NCBI GenBank assembly: GCA_037126765.1 | Contig: JBBCBC010000017.1 | Span: forward strand, 27,147,916 to 27,211,915 | Reading direction: 5' to 3' | DNA: 64,000 nt | Origin: Stenogyne calaminthoides | Taxonomy: Eukaryota; Streptophyta; Magnoliopsida; Lamiales; Lamiaceae | Shown here: positions 1 through 12,070 of the stretch, piece after piece | Position numbering within the stretch: the first letter of the stretch is position 1 | How the letters are laid out: the number at the start of each line of letters is the position of its first letter | The notes under the pieces: generated by a model | What the model saw: only the letters and a program-made list of their open reading frames with translations | Databases searched by the model: none | What the model was told of the DNA's origin: nothing | Program-made: the position numbers and the translations under genes

Positions 1-919
1 AACCATCACCGTGTGAAAAGTTTTCAACACCGATGAAAGGCAAGTTTGAGATGTCAATGATGGGAGAGATGAATTTCTTTCTAGGTCTTCAAGTGAAACA
101 ATCAAAGGAAGGAATATTCATCAACCAAGCAAAAACACACCGTAGATCCGATTGCCAAATATGGTGTACAAAATTGCAATGCGCTTAGGATTCCTATGAA
201 TACTAACTACAAGATGGATCCCGATTCGATTAGGCAAATCAAGAATCATATCGATTATAGAGGAATCATTGGATCATTGCTCTATCTCACGACAAGTAGG
301 CCGATATAACATTTCTTTGTTGGGATATGTGCAAGATACCAAGCTAATCCTAAGACTAGTCACATGGAGGTCGCTAAAAAGATACTTGAGATATCTTAAG
401 GGCACAAAGTGAATAGAGGATTATGGTATCCAAATTGATGATAACCTTGAATTAACCGGTTACTCGATGTCGACTATGGAGGTTGCAGAATTGATGACAG
501 AAGTCCACAACAGAACTTGTCAATTTCTAGGAAGCAAACCGATATCTTGGTTTTCAAAGAAATGCACCTCGATAGAGAACCAAGATTATCGGGTGAATAC
601 ATGGTCGAAGTCATTTGTGCTCAAATTCTTTGGCTCAGACAACAATTAAGGGATTATAAAGTTGTGGCCAATGAAGTACCAATATTTTGTGACAATAATA
701 GTGCCATTGCTATTTCACAAAATCCGGTATTGCACACCAGATGCAAGCATGTGGATATCAGACATCACTTCATCAGAGATCATGTCGAGAAAAAGGACAT
801 AAGGATGGAGAAAATTCATCTTGATAGGCAAAAGAGTCGATATCTTGACTAAACCTTTGGCTGAATCAAGACTTCAGGAACTTTCAGTTGAATTAGGGAT
901 GTTAGAACCAGGTGTATAG
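1..919 (+). pseudogene. Copia pol remnant: end of reverse transcriptase and RNase H
   Basis: Translation gives the C-terminal RT segment (MNFFLGLQVKQSKEGIFINQ, near 70-130) and then RNase H. The piece at 517-852 carries the Copia RNase H features: a CDNNSAIAISQNP motif near 693-731, then HTRCKHVDIRHHFIRDHV. The frame resumes to end ELGMLEPGV-stop at 919, the usual Copia pol terminus. Several frameshifts interrupt it between 130 and 520. Many sit exactly where copy B has CAG or CTG, so part of the breakage may be sequencing error. Copy B lacks the RNase H part (30839-30842 junction). No function is expected. Confidence 0.8.
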
Positions 920-1543
920 AGTAAATCTGAAGATTGAAGTTTTTCAGATACATGAAGTTTTCTCAGAATTCTACTGAGAAACTCAGGATAAAATGAAATA
1001 CTGAACTAAGTCTCAAGAAACTTCAGATTCTTGATAGGTCAGACTTCAAGAATATCTTTGAACCCTTTCAAGATTTTCGATATATCTTGACATTTTATCA
1101 AGGTCGATTACTCGATAAAGACTGATAGAAGGAAATTAGTCTGAAGAAGTAATGACTCATGTTAGCCATTTATTGCTTAAATAAAACTCAGTAATCATTT
1201 GCAATAAATACAAAACACCTGAGGAATATTTTGGGCGATCGTTTTAAATTCCGAAGAAGGACGATCATTTAATGCTCTTTCACATTATTGACCACGAGAG
1301 GATATTTTGGCGGCTTACTTTTTTCGAGATCGTCGGTTCATATACCCGATTAATCGAGATTAATCTCAACCGCACTTTTCACCTAACCTACACGATTCCC
1401 CACGATCTCGGTTATCTATACCTCTTCAAGCCATTCAAGCCAAAATTTTATCAAACCCTTCGCTCCCAAATACTCAGAACTAAAATCCCTTTTTGCCCGA
1501 AATAGCAAAACCCTAAAGCTTCAAATTCTTCAATCACATTCTA

Positions 1544-4500
1544 AAATGGCTCCAACCATGTAACGAGAGATTGGTCATAACCAATAAGCCATGGTACGAG
1601 TTCATTGTTCCACTTGAGAGCTCAACCAACTCAAAGCCGTAAGAGGAGGCTCAATATGATCCGATCGCCAAACTCACCCATCTAGTCGCAAGTCGACCCG
1701 CACCAGAGTTCGCAAAGGAGGTAATCAAATTCATCCGCAATTTGAAAAACAGATGAAGAAGATTGTATGCACTCTTCGATTCATCAGATCTCATCTAGAT
1801 CACTCATCAAAATACGCCGATTTTGAGAGGGAGGTGTGCATTATTCCAAAAAAATCAAATGATGTGTTTGAGCTATGTGATAGAGGAGAGGATCCTGCAA
1901 TGTATATGTCGGGAAGAGAGCAGGAGTACCTAGATAGGATTGCTGAGAATCCTGTGAAGTTTGAGGCAACTTTGAACAAGAAGCACCTAAAGCCACAATA
2001 TCGTGTGTTGATGGATATTGTGAGCAAGAGCGTCATGAGTCTTGCGGGGAGTTTTGAGCGATTAGTACCCAAGCTCGATCGATGGCGGCGATCGAGGCAT
2101 CTCCCACCACCGACTTCAACCGGCTGAAATTTTAGTCCAGATGGTGCTCTGAGCAAGCCAAGATCATAAAAAGAGTCAATGGGGAAATCACAATGAAAGG
2201 CAAGATCCACCATGCCACCAAAATTGCCTATATTTTGGAGATGTGCAGAGAGGAAGAGGATATCTTCGCCAACTCAACCCCATTCCCTAAATCCAAAATT
2301 CTCTTCAAACCCATCTCTTTGTGAAGAAGCAGGCTATTCGAGGGAAAAGAGAAAAGAAGGTAGAATCACCTTCTGCACCGCCGATAAAAACAGATTCAAC
2401 AAACCAGGGGAAGGTTCTCATTGAAGGCAAAAATAGAGCAAGGAGCAAAACCGCTGAGGCGAGAAGAACCTCGCCCAAAAGCGCAGAAGATTGGTGGTTC
2501 TCACCGACGATGGTAGCAGTGATTCTGAGGAGAGACAACCTGAGGGCCAAACTGCTCAAAGTTCACCATTACAAGTGCTGGCTTAGGTTATCTCAAGGAC
2601 ACAGGATCAGACTGTGGAGCAGGTCTTCTCCGAGGTGCCGAGACATCACTCGTTCAGATAAAATTTCTCGTGAAATTTTTAAAGGAGCTCAGACCTCAGA
2701 AATGCCTACCTCGAGATGATCGTGCTCAGACTAAAGAGCCACCAGAGTCGATCCAAGATGTGCAGCTCGGGATCAAGAGCCAAGCCCGAGTCAATCAAGA
2801 TGTGCGTGCTCGGACCGTCAAGCCAACTCAGACTCATATCGAGGAAATGCCACTCGGTCTCGTAACCCACTCGATGCAAATCGAGGACCTGAATGCACAA
2901 GCTTCAGATACTTCATCGAGGCTCAGAGCAAAATGTACTCGATGAGCTCCCCGAGTGACCTACCGCTGATCCTTTAGCGTGTTCCTCTCCATCGAACCGT
3001 AGAGCCCCGAGATGGAAGAAAGGCGAGGTCAAGAAGGCGAATGGAGGAGCAAGGGGAACGGTTCATCCTCGACCGATACCACGAGCTCAAATTTACCCCG
3101 ATCCGCAAGATATATTCTTCAGATTAAGGACGACAAAGTGTATATCCTCAATCGACTCTTCCCGAGATGCTTGATATTGCCGCATTCAGAGGGGAAGACC
3201 GTGGAATGAGGAGACAAATTTTCCCGACCGACTTCTCGGTGGTTCGTATGACAAAGCTCGATTGAAAAATTCCGATTTTGATGAGTCGTTCGTTGAGGAA
3301 GTTAGCCGAGAAGAAAGCAAATGAGGTTGAGCCCTTTAGCAATGAGACAAATCCAAAGATGGAGATGGGGACCAACAGGAGAAGCCGAGGATCGGGCCTC
3401 AAACGTAAATAGAGACTTCATTGTCGATCAACCTCAACCGGTTAAGACTCTTCAGTACCTTTTTGGCACTATTGATAATGATGCCAGAGTTACCGAAAAG
3501 TACTATCTTTAATTTCAAATGTCCGATAAAAACAGATCGAGGCTCAACCGAGGATGGAGCTCAGGATGATCAAACAAAGACGAAGGTGCGAATATCTCAC
3601 GAGATTGATCTCACTCTCGTAATGGAGAAACTTGAAAAGATTGAGCCAATGGCAATCAAAATTGCTCGATGGAAGAAACATTGGCCAATCAAGCTCGACA
3701 ATGGAAGGACTTAGTCATTCTTCGAATCGGTGTGCAATACAAAACACTCGACCACTCGGATGACCTCCATGGAAGAAAAGCTAAAAAAAAAAGCCGAGGG
3801 AATCAATGCGAGATAAGTGATGAAATGAAACAAAAGCACCAGAGTCGATCAATTACTAGAGGAGAAACCGACAGAGAAATATGAGGTGCGGATCAAATCT
3901 GCTGAGGAAATGAGCTCGGTGCTTTCATGACCAAGATGACAGAGATGCTTAAAGATGCACTCTCTGCCGGTTTGCTCACATTTCAAGAACTGCCTCGTGG
4001 CTAAGAACCACATTAGAAGAATGGAAGATGAGCAAGATCAAATAGCGAGGAGAGATCCATTTGTGTGAGCAAAGAACAAGATCATATGGACACAGCTCTC
4101 TCGGGACTTCTTCCAAACTACGGTGCCAAGAAGGGGGAAAGGGAAGGTCACACCTCGGGAAGTTCATGGCACGTTTTTGGAAAAGAAGGCTCGAAAAGAT
4201 CTTTGAAATGTACAATTTAGCCCAAGCCTTTAAAGAAGTCGATGCTATTGAGAAGTTAAAATTTGCTCAAGTAGAGAAGCTCGTCTACATTCGAAGTTTC
4301 TAAGCAAAACCAAGCTTGAGGTTGCAAGAGAGAAACCGAGTGATAGAACTAAGGTTGGAACAAAGCCAGCCGGTCTTTGAATCGCTATGAAGAGGAAAGC
4401 CTTGGGCGTTGTTCAACCTAAAGCAAGCGTCATTTAAAGATTCTAAGCCAACCCAGAAAACTGATTACGAAAATGAAGAAGAATCTGAGTCTCAACCTCG

Positions 4501-5130
4501 AAAGAAAGTCTTCAACTCGAGAGAGGCTCGATGACACTCCAAAAAGAACAAGCTAAGAAAGCTAATGCTTGGGCCTCGTGAACTTCGTGATCGAAAAAGA
4601 GATAGATGAAGAGCGTAAAACGAAGGAGTGACTTCAGAAAGTTTGCAAACAAGAGGAAGGGAACATCGAAAACGCTGAGGTGGCCCCATGTTGATAAATG
4701 GATGCCCATTAAACTCAACGACATGTGGGAAGAAGTGAAGAGAACCTTCTGGTTCAATTTTGATGTTCTCAGGGAATGGAGAAGGGAAGGCTCTGATCAG
4801 AACGAAGCTTTCATTGAACATCTTCTCACCTTTTATCCAAAGTATCTACAAAGTCGGATTAACCTTGCGGATGAAGGTGGAGTACGATAGTAGCCCCGTC
4901 CCATATTCCTATCCTCCTCCGAAATTTGGTAATGGCTTGGTAAATGAAAAAGCCCATTACGCAAGAAATTGCTCAAGATTTGGTCGGATGGGACTAATCG
5001 AAAACAAATCCGGACATCATCGAGGAAAGAAATGAGTCAAGAAGAGATACTTTAATGTTTGATCCGGAAGTACCCATCGATGAAATTAAAAATGAAGCAA
5101 ACAGAAAGCGGAAGATCAAGAGCCAAATCA
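1544..5130 (+). pseudogene. Third ORF downstream of pol (env position), coiled-coil protein remnant, copy A
   Basis: A coding-like region begins MAPTM at 1544, in the position where Sirevirus elements carry their env-like ORF. Recognisable pieces are 1753-2127 (VFELCDRGEDPAMYMSGREQ and following), 3421-3714 (heptad-like EKLEKIEPMAIKI), and 4606-5090 (the conserved block around WPHVDKWMPIKLNDMWEEVK). The same pieces occur in the same order in copy B at 31152-34668. No confident signal peptide or transmembrane segment is visible, so calling it an envelope gene would go beyond the sequence. It is broken by stops and frameshifts throughout. Confidence 0.6.
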
Positions 5131-5483
5131 AGAACAAAAAAAAAAAAAAGCAAGACTCGTAAGATTTTGTGTTTCTTCAAATGTTTGTCTTTTTTGATTT
5201 TGTATGATAAATTCATTGTAATCAGAAAAACACTTATCATCAATGAAGATTTATCATTATGCTCAAAAGATAATACCTCATTATCTTATTTTACATGTCT
5301 TTTGATATGCCCGATTCATCGATTGTTTGGTGATGAAATGCTTGGGAGACTCTCTCAAAAAATTTTTTTGGGGAGATTCTCCGATTCAGAAAATCTGTTG
5401 GGACATAACCAATCTTGTAATAGATAAAACCTGAAACACGAGAATAGGTTATATACTTGTAACAAGATAGGTTTTGGCATCAT

Positions 5484-5495
5484 CAAAAAAAAAAT
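5484..5495 (+). other. Degenerate polypurine tract of copy A
   Basis: An A-only run sits directly before the LTR start. The same place in copy B reads aaaaagggggaaat (35127-35140), so the G block of the plus-strand primer site is absent in copy A. Confidence 0.55.
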
Positions 5496-7433
5496 TGTTG
5501 GGAGATAAATTTAATAAAAGATTATATGATTTTGATTAAGATCCCAAAACCCCGAGTATGACATGTTCAAGAATGATCTTGATAGTTGAGTCGAGATTCG
5601 CTTTTTAGAGTATTCAGATGTTATCTCGCAAAAATGTATAAGTCGGCAGATATAGTTTCGAATTAGTCTCTCGAAGACTCAAGATGAAATCGAGAGATCA
5701 AGACTCAAAGATGAAGACTCAAGAAAAAGACAACAAGATAAATCAAGACTCGAAGACTCAAGACTCGAAGACTCAAGACACAAGATCAAGACCGAGTATC
5801 CAAGTTCAAGAAAACTAAGAGCACGCAATTATCGAAGACTCGGTAATATATACCAAATGCTCAAGATGAACCTGAATGTTCCGAGGCAATCAAATATCTA
5901 TCCGGAGGATGCAATCATCGAGAGAAACGCGATGCCTTAAAAAGTTAGATATTGCCAAGACATTCAAATGCGCATAAAAAGGAACTAAGTCAAGTATTGT
6001 TAAGGTTATATCAAACTCGAGTTTGTGATCAAAAGAGCCGTTAAAGGTGACTACCCTTAATCAAGACAAAAGTCAAAAAGAGGAAGATGACATTTGCACC
6101 ATCTTGACAATGACAAAGACAAGTCAAAAAAAGATGTCGATGTCGAAAGTTCCGATCGCAAAAAGTGAAGACCGGCTACATGAAAGGCTATTGCCTAAAA
6201 CGTGTTAGGGAGTTTCAAACTCTAAATATAGCCGTTTCTCACACACCATAAGAGGGAACTCACGGTATCTCTCCAACGGATAGTTTTCAAGAGTGACCTT
6301 GGTGTATGCCTATAAATCTTGGTGACCCTCTACATAGTAAGGTTACGGAAATTTATACATAACAAGAGCTCAAACTTATTCTTATGAAAGTTAAAGCACT
6401 TTCGAAATACCTTGAATTTCCCAAGTGCTTTTATATATTGAAGAGAGCTCAATTTACTAAGCTTAGCGTGATAAGTTTTATCCAAAAGCTTAGTCGAGAT
6501 ATCCTAACCCTTTGCATTGTGCTTTATTGTAAAGGATATCTCATCCTAGTTGAAACCAACCAAGAAACCCCAAACCCTTGAGAAGGTAGTTGGAGTGTGT
6601 TTGTTGGTAAGTAGAGTTGTAAAGAGTAAGTAAACTACGCGGAGTAGTCGAAAAACTCTAGAGAAGAAGTTAGTAAGCTGCTGTGGGTAGTCCGAAAGCT
6701 TGTGTGTGATTGAGTAAGTAAACCACGGAGGTAGTCGAAAAACTCAAGGTCGGGTTGAGTAAGTAAACTACGTGGAGTAGTCGAAAAACTTCGTACGAAG
6801 TTGAGTAAGTAAACTACGAGGTAGTCGAAAGCTCGGTTTGATAGTGAATTTCTCTCAAGCGTCGGGAGAGTGGATGTAGGAGCTTGAGTCTCTGAACCAC
6901 TATAATCAAGTGTTCTTTATCGCTTTCCTTATCTCGTGGCTTAATTGTTGCATCAACTTGATTTTGAAAGCATACTTTTCATTGATATTCATTGGAATCA
7001 ATCCAATTGAAAGTTGCATAAGTAATTCACAAACCTAATCACTATTTCATAAGGGGAAGGTTTTTCAAAGAAAGCTTAAAAACGAGTATAATTTAAGGCG
7101 GCCAACCATTCTTCAAGACGATCGAGTAGCTAGAACAGATAGTTACCAAACCGAACTCTCATCCGAGGATTCATGAAGTTAGTTATCTCGATCCAAGCAA
7201 CTCGGGATCTCTGACACTCGAGGACTCGGTTGGGATTATCTCGAGGTATCTGAAAGCGATTTCGGGATCACTGCCTCGATGAGACTTTGACTCGAGCAAT
7301 CAGGCTTCTCGAAACCTAATCTTCGTGATTTTCGACCCAAGTGACCTCGAAGAAAAAAAGTTTTAAAATCACTGAACACGTGTATTCCCCCCCCCCCATA
7401 CACGTGTAAGACTCGTTCTCACCGGGACCAACA
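5496..7433 (+). repeat. 3' LTR of Sirevirus copy A (B-type LTR)
   Basis: The LTR starts TGTTGGGAGATAAATTT and ends ACCGGGACCAACA. It aligns end to end with the B LTRs at 23186-25386 and 35141-38566. In order it holds a U3 zone of short caagactc repeats (about 5690-5815), a TATA box (tataaat near 6310), five tandem units of a 35-50 bp minisatellite (6605-6835) and a C-run shortly before the end (7387-7397). At 1938 bp it is about 260 bp shorter than the 5' LTR of B, mainly in the U3 repeats. Confidence 0.85.
6605..6835 (+). repeat. Minisatellite inside LTR A
   Basis: Five imperfect copies of a unit built on gagtaagtaaactacg-tggagtagtcgaaaa lie downstream of the TATA box, probably in the transcribed part of the LTR. 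The same array recurs at 24570-24802, 37806-38030 and, shorter, inside solo LTR X2 at 36059-36195. Confidence 0.75.
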
Positions 7434-7606
7434 ATAAGTAATATTTTTCTTTAAACAAGTAATACTTTTTCATCTAAACAAGTAATACTTTTCTTTAAAC
7501 AAGTTATATCTTTCTATCTAAACAAGTAATATTTTTTTATTTAAACAAGTAATACTTTTCTATTTAAACAAGTAATATTATTTTTCTATCTAAATAAGTA
7601 ATACTT
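7434..7606 (+). repeat. AT-rich minisatellite, unit about 30 bp
   Basis: About six copies of a unit like aacaagtaatacttttctatcta directly abut the end of LTR A. No coding sequence is seen. Confidence 0.75.
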
Positions 7607-7859
7607 AGACAAAATTGAATTAATTTATAAGAATATTAAATATTATAGGTATTAATTTATAAGAATTAATAGTGATACAAGTTCGTAAGTGTAATATTAT
7701 GAATTTAATATTATGAACAAGTTTTACATAAGGGTTTGTGTTAATCTCATTATATAAGACGAATATTAAAAATAAATAACACGAGAATTTAAAAAATAAA
7801 CTATATGAATTGTACATAAAAAGAATTTACAAAAACAAAAAAATAAAACAAAAAATACA

Positions 7860-8124
7860 AGCTTTACAAAAAAAAAAATTCACTTGGAGAGCAGTTATGA
7901 ACCGCTCTCCAAGTTTTACCTTGGACAACGGTTCAAAACCGCTCTCCAAATACCCTTGCACAGCGGTTATGAACCGTTGTCTAAGCTTTGATCTTGGACA
8001 GTGATTTTTAACCGCTGTCTTTTTTTTTTTTTTAATAGAACCGCTCTCCAAGGGACCACTTGGAGAGCTATTCGAAAAAAGAGTTGTCCAAGTGGAGCTC
8101 TCCAAGCTCAAATGTGTAGTAGTG
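7860..8124 (-). mobile_element. Terminus of a CACTA (En/Spm-like) DNA transposon
   Basis: Read on the minus strand the segment begins CACTACTACACATTTGAGC at 8124. Behind it come several short palindromic subterminal repeats around accgctgtccaag / cttggagagcggtt (7885-8070). A CACTA terminus with palindromic subterminal repeats carrying a Cgct-type core is typical of plant CACTA elements. No transposase is visible and the other end was not found, so this is a fragment or a deletion derivative extending left to about 7600. Confidence 0.65.
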
Positions 8125-9164
8125 AAAAGACTTCACAACATGTACTATGAAAGATTGTTGAGTTTTCCTATTGAATTCGAACAAAGATAGAAATTTTGTC
8201 TTCACTAGTGATAGTGTTTTTTACGTAACAATCATATTTTTTCTTTATAATAGTAATAGTTTATGTGTATAACAGTAATAGTAGAGAATGCGAAGAGAAT
8301 ACCCAAGTTAATTCAAAGAGATAAAAGGCGAAAAAGAACTATATTTGAAGAACATAGTGAAAAAAAAAAAAATGTAGTGAAAAATCGATGTCTCAAAGGA
8401 ACAAGGAAGAGAATAGAGAACCTGTTAATTAAAACCACAACGAAGGAAACATAGAAGGGATCAAGGAAGAGAACAGAGGAAGTGGAAACATCGTTAAAAA
8501 TATCTGAAAAATAAGGAAGAGAACGGATGATGTGGAATCACTGTGGAAGATCTAGAAATTTATGTAGACAATAATTCCTTGCAATAATGTATATGAATGT
8601 TTGTTTCTTTTATTTTCAATTTTAAAAAATAGATTTTTTTTTATTGGGCAAATAATGGCTCGAACCCACTACCTCACGACATAAATAGTGATGATTTATT
8701 TCGTCAAATTAATTATTAATTAACTTAATATTTTATTGGGTGAGGTGGTGTTGAGGTGGAGCAGCACTAGCAACAAACCCGATTTCATGAAAAAAAACAC
8801 GTATTCGCGCGTTACATTTAGCTCTTAATAGGGGTTTTCAAGCTAAAATTTATCTAGTACAGAGATACTTATAAAATTAATGTCATAAATTTATCGATAA
8901 AAAAAAAAGTCATAATTTCGTGAAATACAAGAAAATAAAGAATTTGTTACAAAAATTTCTAACCATGACTACATAATTTCTAAAAAAATAATTTTGTCCT
9001 TAAATAGTGAGAATTACCTACATCTTACGGACATATTTTTCTAATCATGTACACATTTTCATTCCTCAAATTACCTACAAATAAATTGTCTATTCAAATC
9101 GATCCGTACAAGGAGATATGCTTCAAGTAGCTAGGTCTGAAATAAGCAGGTATTACACTCCCGG
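8125..9164. other. AT-rich non-coding stretch
   Basis: No credible ORF is present. A short stretch at 8200-8290 has the same tgatagt(t)n / aacagtaatag theme as the tandem region at 11100-12070, suggesting related repeat DNA. A ggttcgagcc-like string on the minus strand near 8660 resembles a pol III B box but has no convincing A box. Confidence 0.5.
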
Positions 9165-9404
9165 AATAATGATCTAACATGTGATTTTTGCGATAATCGT
9201 GATAAGACAGTGATACATTTCTTTTCTGAATGCAATATCCCATGTAGAGTGTGGACGGAGTGCTTTAGATGGTGTCGTATTCCTTTGGTGAATAGCTCTA
9301 GTCCTCTCTCTAATCTTATTGCACAAAGAAAAAAAGCCGGATGTTTGCATTTGACTTTGTGTAGTTTGGGTCATGTGAAAGTGGAAAAATGCTTGAATCT
9401 TTAG
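9165..9404 (+). pseudogene. LINE-derived zinc-binding (zf-RVT) fragment
   Basis: The frame from about 9168 reads NNDLTCDFCDNRDKTVIHFF followed by SECNIPCRVW. This matches the C-X2-C...H-x-F-F-x-C...W signature of the zf-RVT domain found C-terminal to reverse transcriptase in plant LINE-type elements. Only this domain remains and the upstream RT is missing. It is an isolated relic with no expected function. Confidence 0.6.
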
Positions 9405-10689
9405 AAATGTGGAGCCATCATTCGACAAAATCGTGGATGAAGTCAGGGTAAGGTTGTCGAATTGGTTTAACGTTCAAGTCTCAAGTCTTAGTTTTTCTTT
9501 TAATGATTGACTTATCAATCCTAAAATAGTGTTATGTTGTTAAATTGTTTAAAAAAAATTACCGATGTATTATGGCATATATTATGCACTTATTTTTATT
9601 TATGAATGTTCCTAATTTACTAATAAAAAAAATTAATTGAATATATTACTAGAAATAATGGAATTTTGTAGAACATTTTACTAGAAATAAACTTTAATGT
9701 ATTGTTTACAGACAAGCATCGAAGCACATCATTTTCAGCTTGGTACGTAAGCTATAGACTTTATCAGATGAAAACGAAAGAAGAAGGAATAAAAGGATAA
9801 ATACAATAAAGCCACTGTACATGCCATGTTACTAATTAGCATAATCCAAAGTTAACCGTTAATTTTCACATGCGTGGTTTTATCTCATTTAGATTTAAGA
9901 ATCATATGATAAGTTATTGGGGTGACACCATGTTTATTAATGTCCAAAAAAAAATATATTGAATATATTTTACTCCATAATTACTCACAATTAATACATT
10001 TGAATTTTCTTTAATCAATTGATAAATGTTTTAATCCATACCCTTCAAGAGGGAACTTTTTATGTTTTAAAATTCACAGCGTTGATCTATAAATTTTCAT
10101 TAATTGGCGTGCTATACATATATATATCACATCTTCCACACTATAAATATTCTCACGTGTTGAGACATAAATTGATTATTTTCTTCCTTTGCTTCCTTTA
10201 ATTATCGCCATTATTAAATTACAAATATATTGTCGAGTCTTATCAAGACCCCTCTCTTCTTGGCTTATAGACAAAATAGATTAGTCTACATTCACAGCTT
10301 AAACTAATATACATTCATGCATGCCTACCTATAACTATGCGTTCAATAATGTGATCTTATATTATGATTAGTCGGTATTATTAAATTATGCACCAATTTG
10401 TTCTTTTATATATATGCCCTTTAAGTTTGTCCTCCAAATTTTTTTCTCTTAATTTCTTTTCCTAAAATTCAGATTTATTACAAATTGGGATCATGGTGTG
10501 GTGAAAATAATTGAACCATAAATTAGTAGAGCAAGTCAATTATTTTGATAAGCGGTTGTTTTTTTTTTTTAAAGAAAGTTAAGATAGTACACAAGTTTCA
10601 CATGAATAAAAATATAAATAATAAAGTTTCAAAAAAATTTGAATATTTTAGAACAGACAAAAACTCATATAGACCTAGTTCATGGTGAA
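9405..10689. other. AT-rich intergenic DNA
   Basis: Long A/T runs and no reading frame with protein-like composition. I see nothing further that can be supported. Confidence 0.5.
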
Positions 10690-12070
10690 TCCGAATCAAC
10701 CCTAACACATACATTAAAAAATTGAGTCATATATAAACATGTAAATTTCAATTTTTTTACTTTCATTCTTAATTCCCCGCTCAAAACCTACGCGTCTCTT
10801 CCTCTTCTATGAAACGAGCCATATACTACTTGAAGAATTCGCACATTACTTCCTCTCCACTCTTTCAAATCGTTCACGTCGAGGAAATAAATACCTTAGC
10901 TAGAAATATTGTTGTCAAGAAAAATCGTCATAAACGTAAATAATTAAATCGTTATACAGTTTTATCTATTGAGCGATCTATTATGTTATTAGGATCGTAT
11001 TTTTGGACAAAGTATGCTACTGACTTATAGAGTTCTGTGTTAATTCTGATTGCTATAATCAAGAAACAACAGATGATCGAAGAGTATGCCACGGTGATCG
11101 AAGACCATTGTGCTTACTGTGGCTTAACAATGATAGTTTTTTCAGCTTAACCGTGATAGTAATTTTGGTAAAACAATGATAGTTTTTTGGCTTAACCGTG
11201 ATATCTTTTTTTGGCAAAATGATGACAGATTTTGGATTAACAGTAATAGATCAAACCTAACCCATACATTAACAAAATAGGTCATATATAACATGTAAAT
11301 TTCAGTTTTGTACTCTCATTTTTAAATTCCCCGCTCAAAACCTATGTGTCTCTCCCTCTTCTCTGAAATGAGTCATATACTACTTGAAAAGTCCGCAAAT
11401 TACTTCCTCTCCACTTGTACAAATCGTTCACGTCGAGGAAATGGCCCCGCGCCGCTGGAAATTCTGTTGCCATAGTAAATTGCCGCCACAAGTTAGCAGT
11501 TCGTTGTTACAGGGTTTTATCTATTGAGCATCTATTGTGTTATTAGGATCATATTTTTTGTCAATGTATGCTACTTATTTATGGAGTTGTGTCTTAATCA
11601 TGATTGCTATAATCGAAGAAACAACAAATGATAGAAGAGTATGCTACGGTGATCGTAGATCATTTTGTATACGGTGATAGTTTTTTTGGGCTACAATGAT
11701 AGTTTTACGGTGATAGTTTTTTTTGCAAAACAATGATATTTTTTTGCTTGACCGTGATAGTTTTTTTTGGCAAAATAGTGATAGTTTTTTGGCTTAGCAG
11801 TGATAGTGTTTTTGGCTAATCAATAATAGTTTTTTTTTGGTTTAACAGTGATAGTTGTTTTGTTTAAGAGTGATTGTTTTTTTGTTTAACAATGATAGAC
11901 AATTTTAATAATGGTGATGGTTTTTTGCATAACAATGATAGTCGTCATGAATAACAATGATTTATTTTTACATAACAGCGATAGTATTTTTTTTCTTAAA
12001 AATTATAGGTTTTTTGCTTAACAATGATTATTTTTTTTGCATAACAGTGATAATTTTTTTTTGTTTAACA
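10690..12070 (+). repeat. Tandemly duplicated segment with TGATAGTTTTTT minisatellite
   Basis: A segment of about 400 bp at 10690-11110 is repeated at 11245-11690. Matching landmarks are ccccgctcaaaacctacgcgtctc / ...tatgtgtctc, atcgttcacgtcgagg, and tattgagcgatctatt / ...gcatctatt. Each copy runs into a tract of 22-30 bp units built on aacagtgatagttttttggctta; the tract is short after copy 1 (11115-11240) and long after copy 2 (11680-12070). The array ends exactly at the purine-permease fragment. Confidence 0.75.

Larger units (their letters stand above)
1..7433 (+). mobile_element. Sirevirus-type Copia retrotransposon, copy A (3' half only)
   Basis: The window opens inside the reverse transcriptase of an LTR retrotransposon and follows it through RNase H, a downstream third ORF and the 3' LTR. 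It aligns by eye with element B (23186-38566): 1-430 matches 30418-30840 and 1229-5495 matches 30841-35140. Assignment to the Sirevirus (SIRE/Maximus) branch rests on the extra ORF after pol, the long LTR, and in copy B the gag with zinc knuckle plus coiled coil and the initiator-Met PBS. Reading frames are heavily broken. The 5' half lies outside the window, so its target-site duplication cannot be checked. Confidence 0.85.

Noticed and set aside
1753..2213. Opposing open frames at 1753-2127 and 1800-2213 as separate genes
   Set aside because: The plus-strand frame matches the third ORF of element B (31376-31690); the minus-strand frame is its shadow.
8655..8680. A SINE, from a ggttcgagcc B-box-like string on the minus strand
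   Set aside because: No A box at the proper distance, no poly-A tail and no flanking duplication could be recognised.
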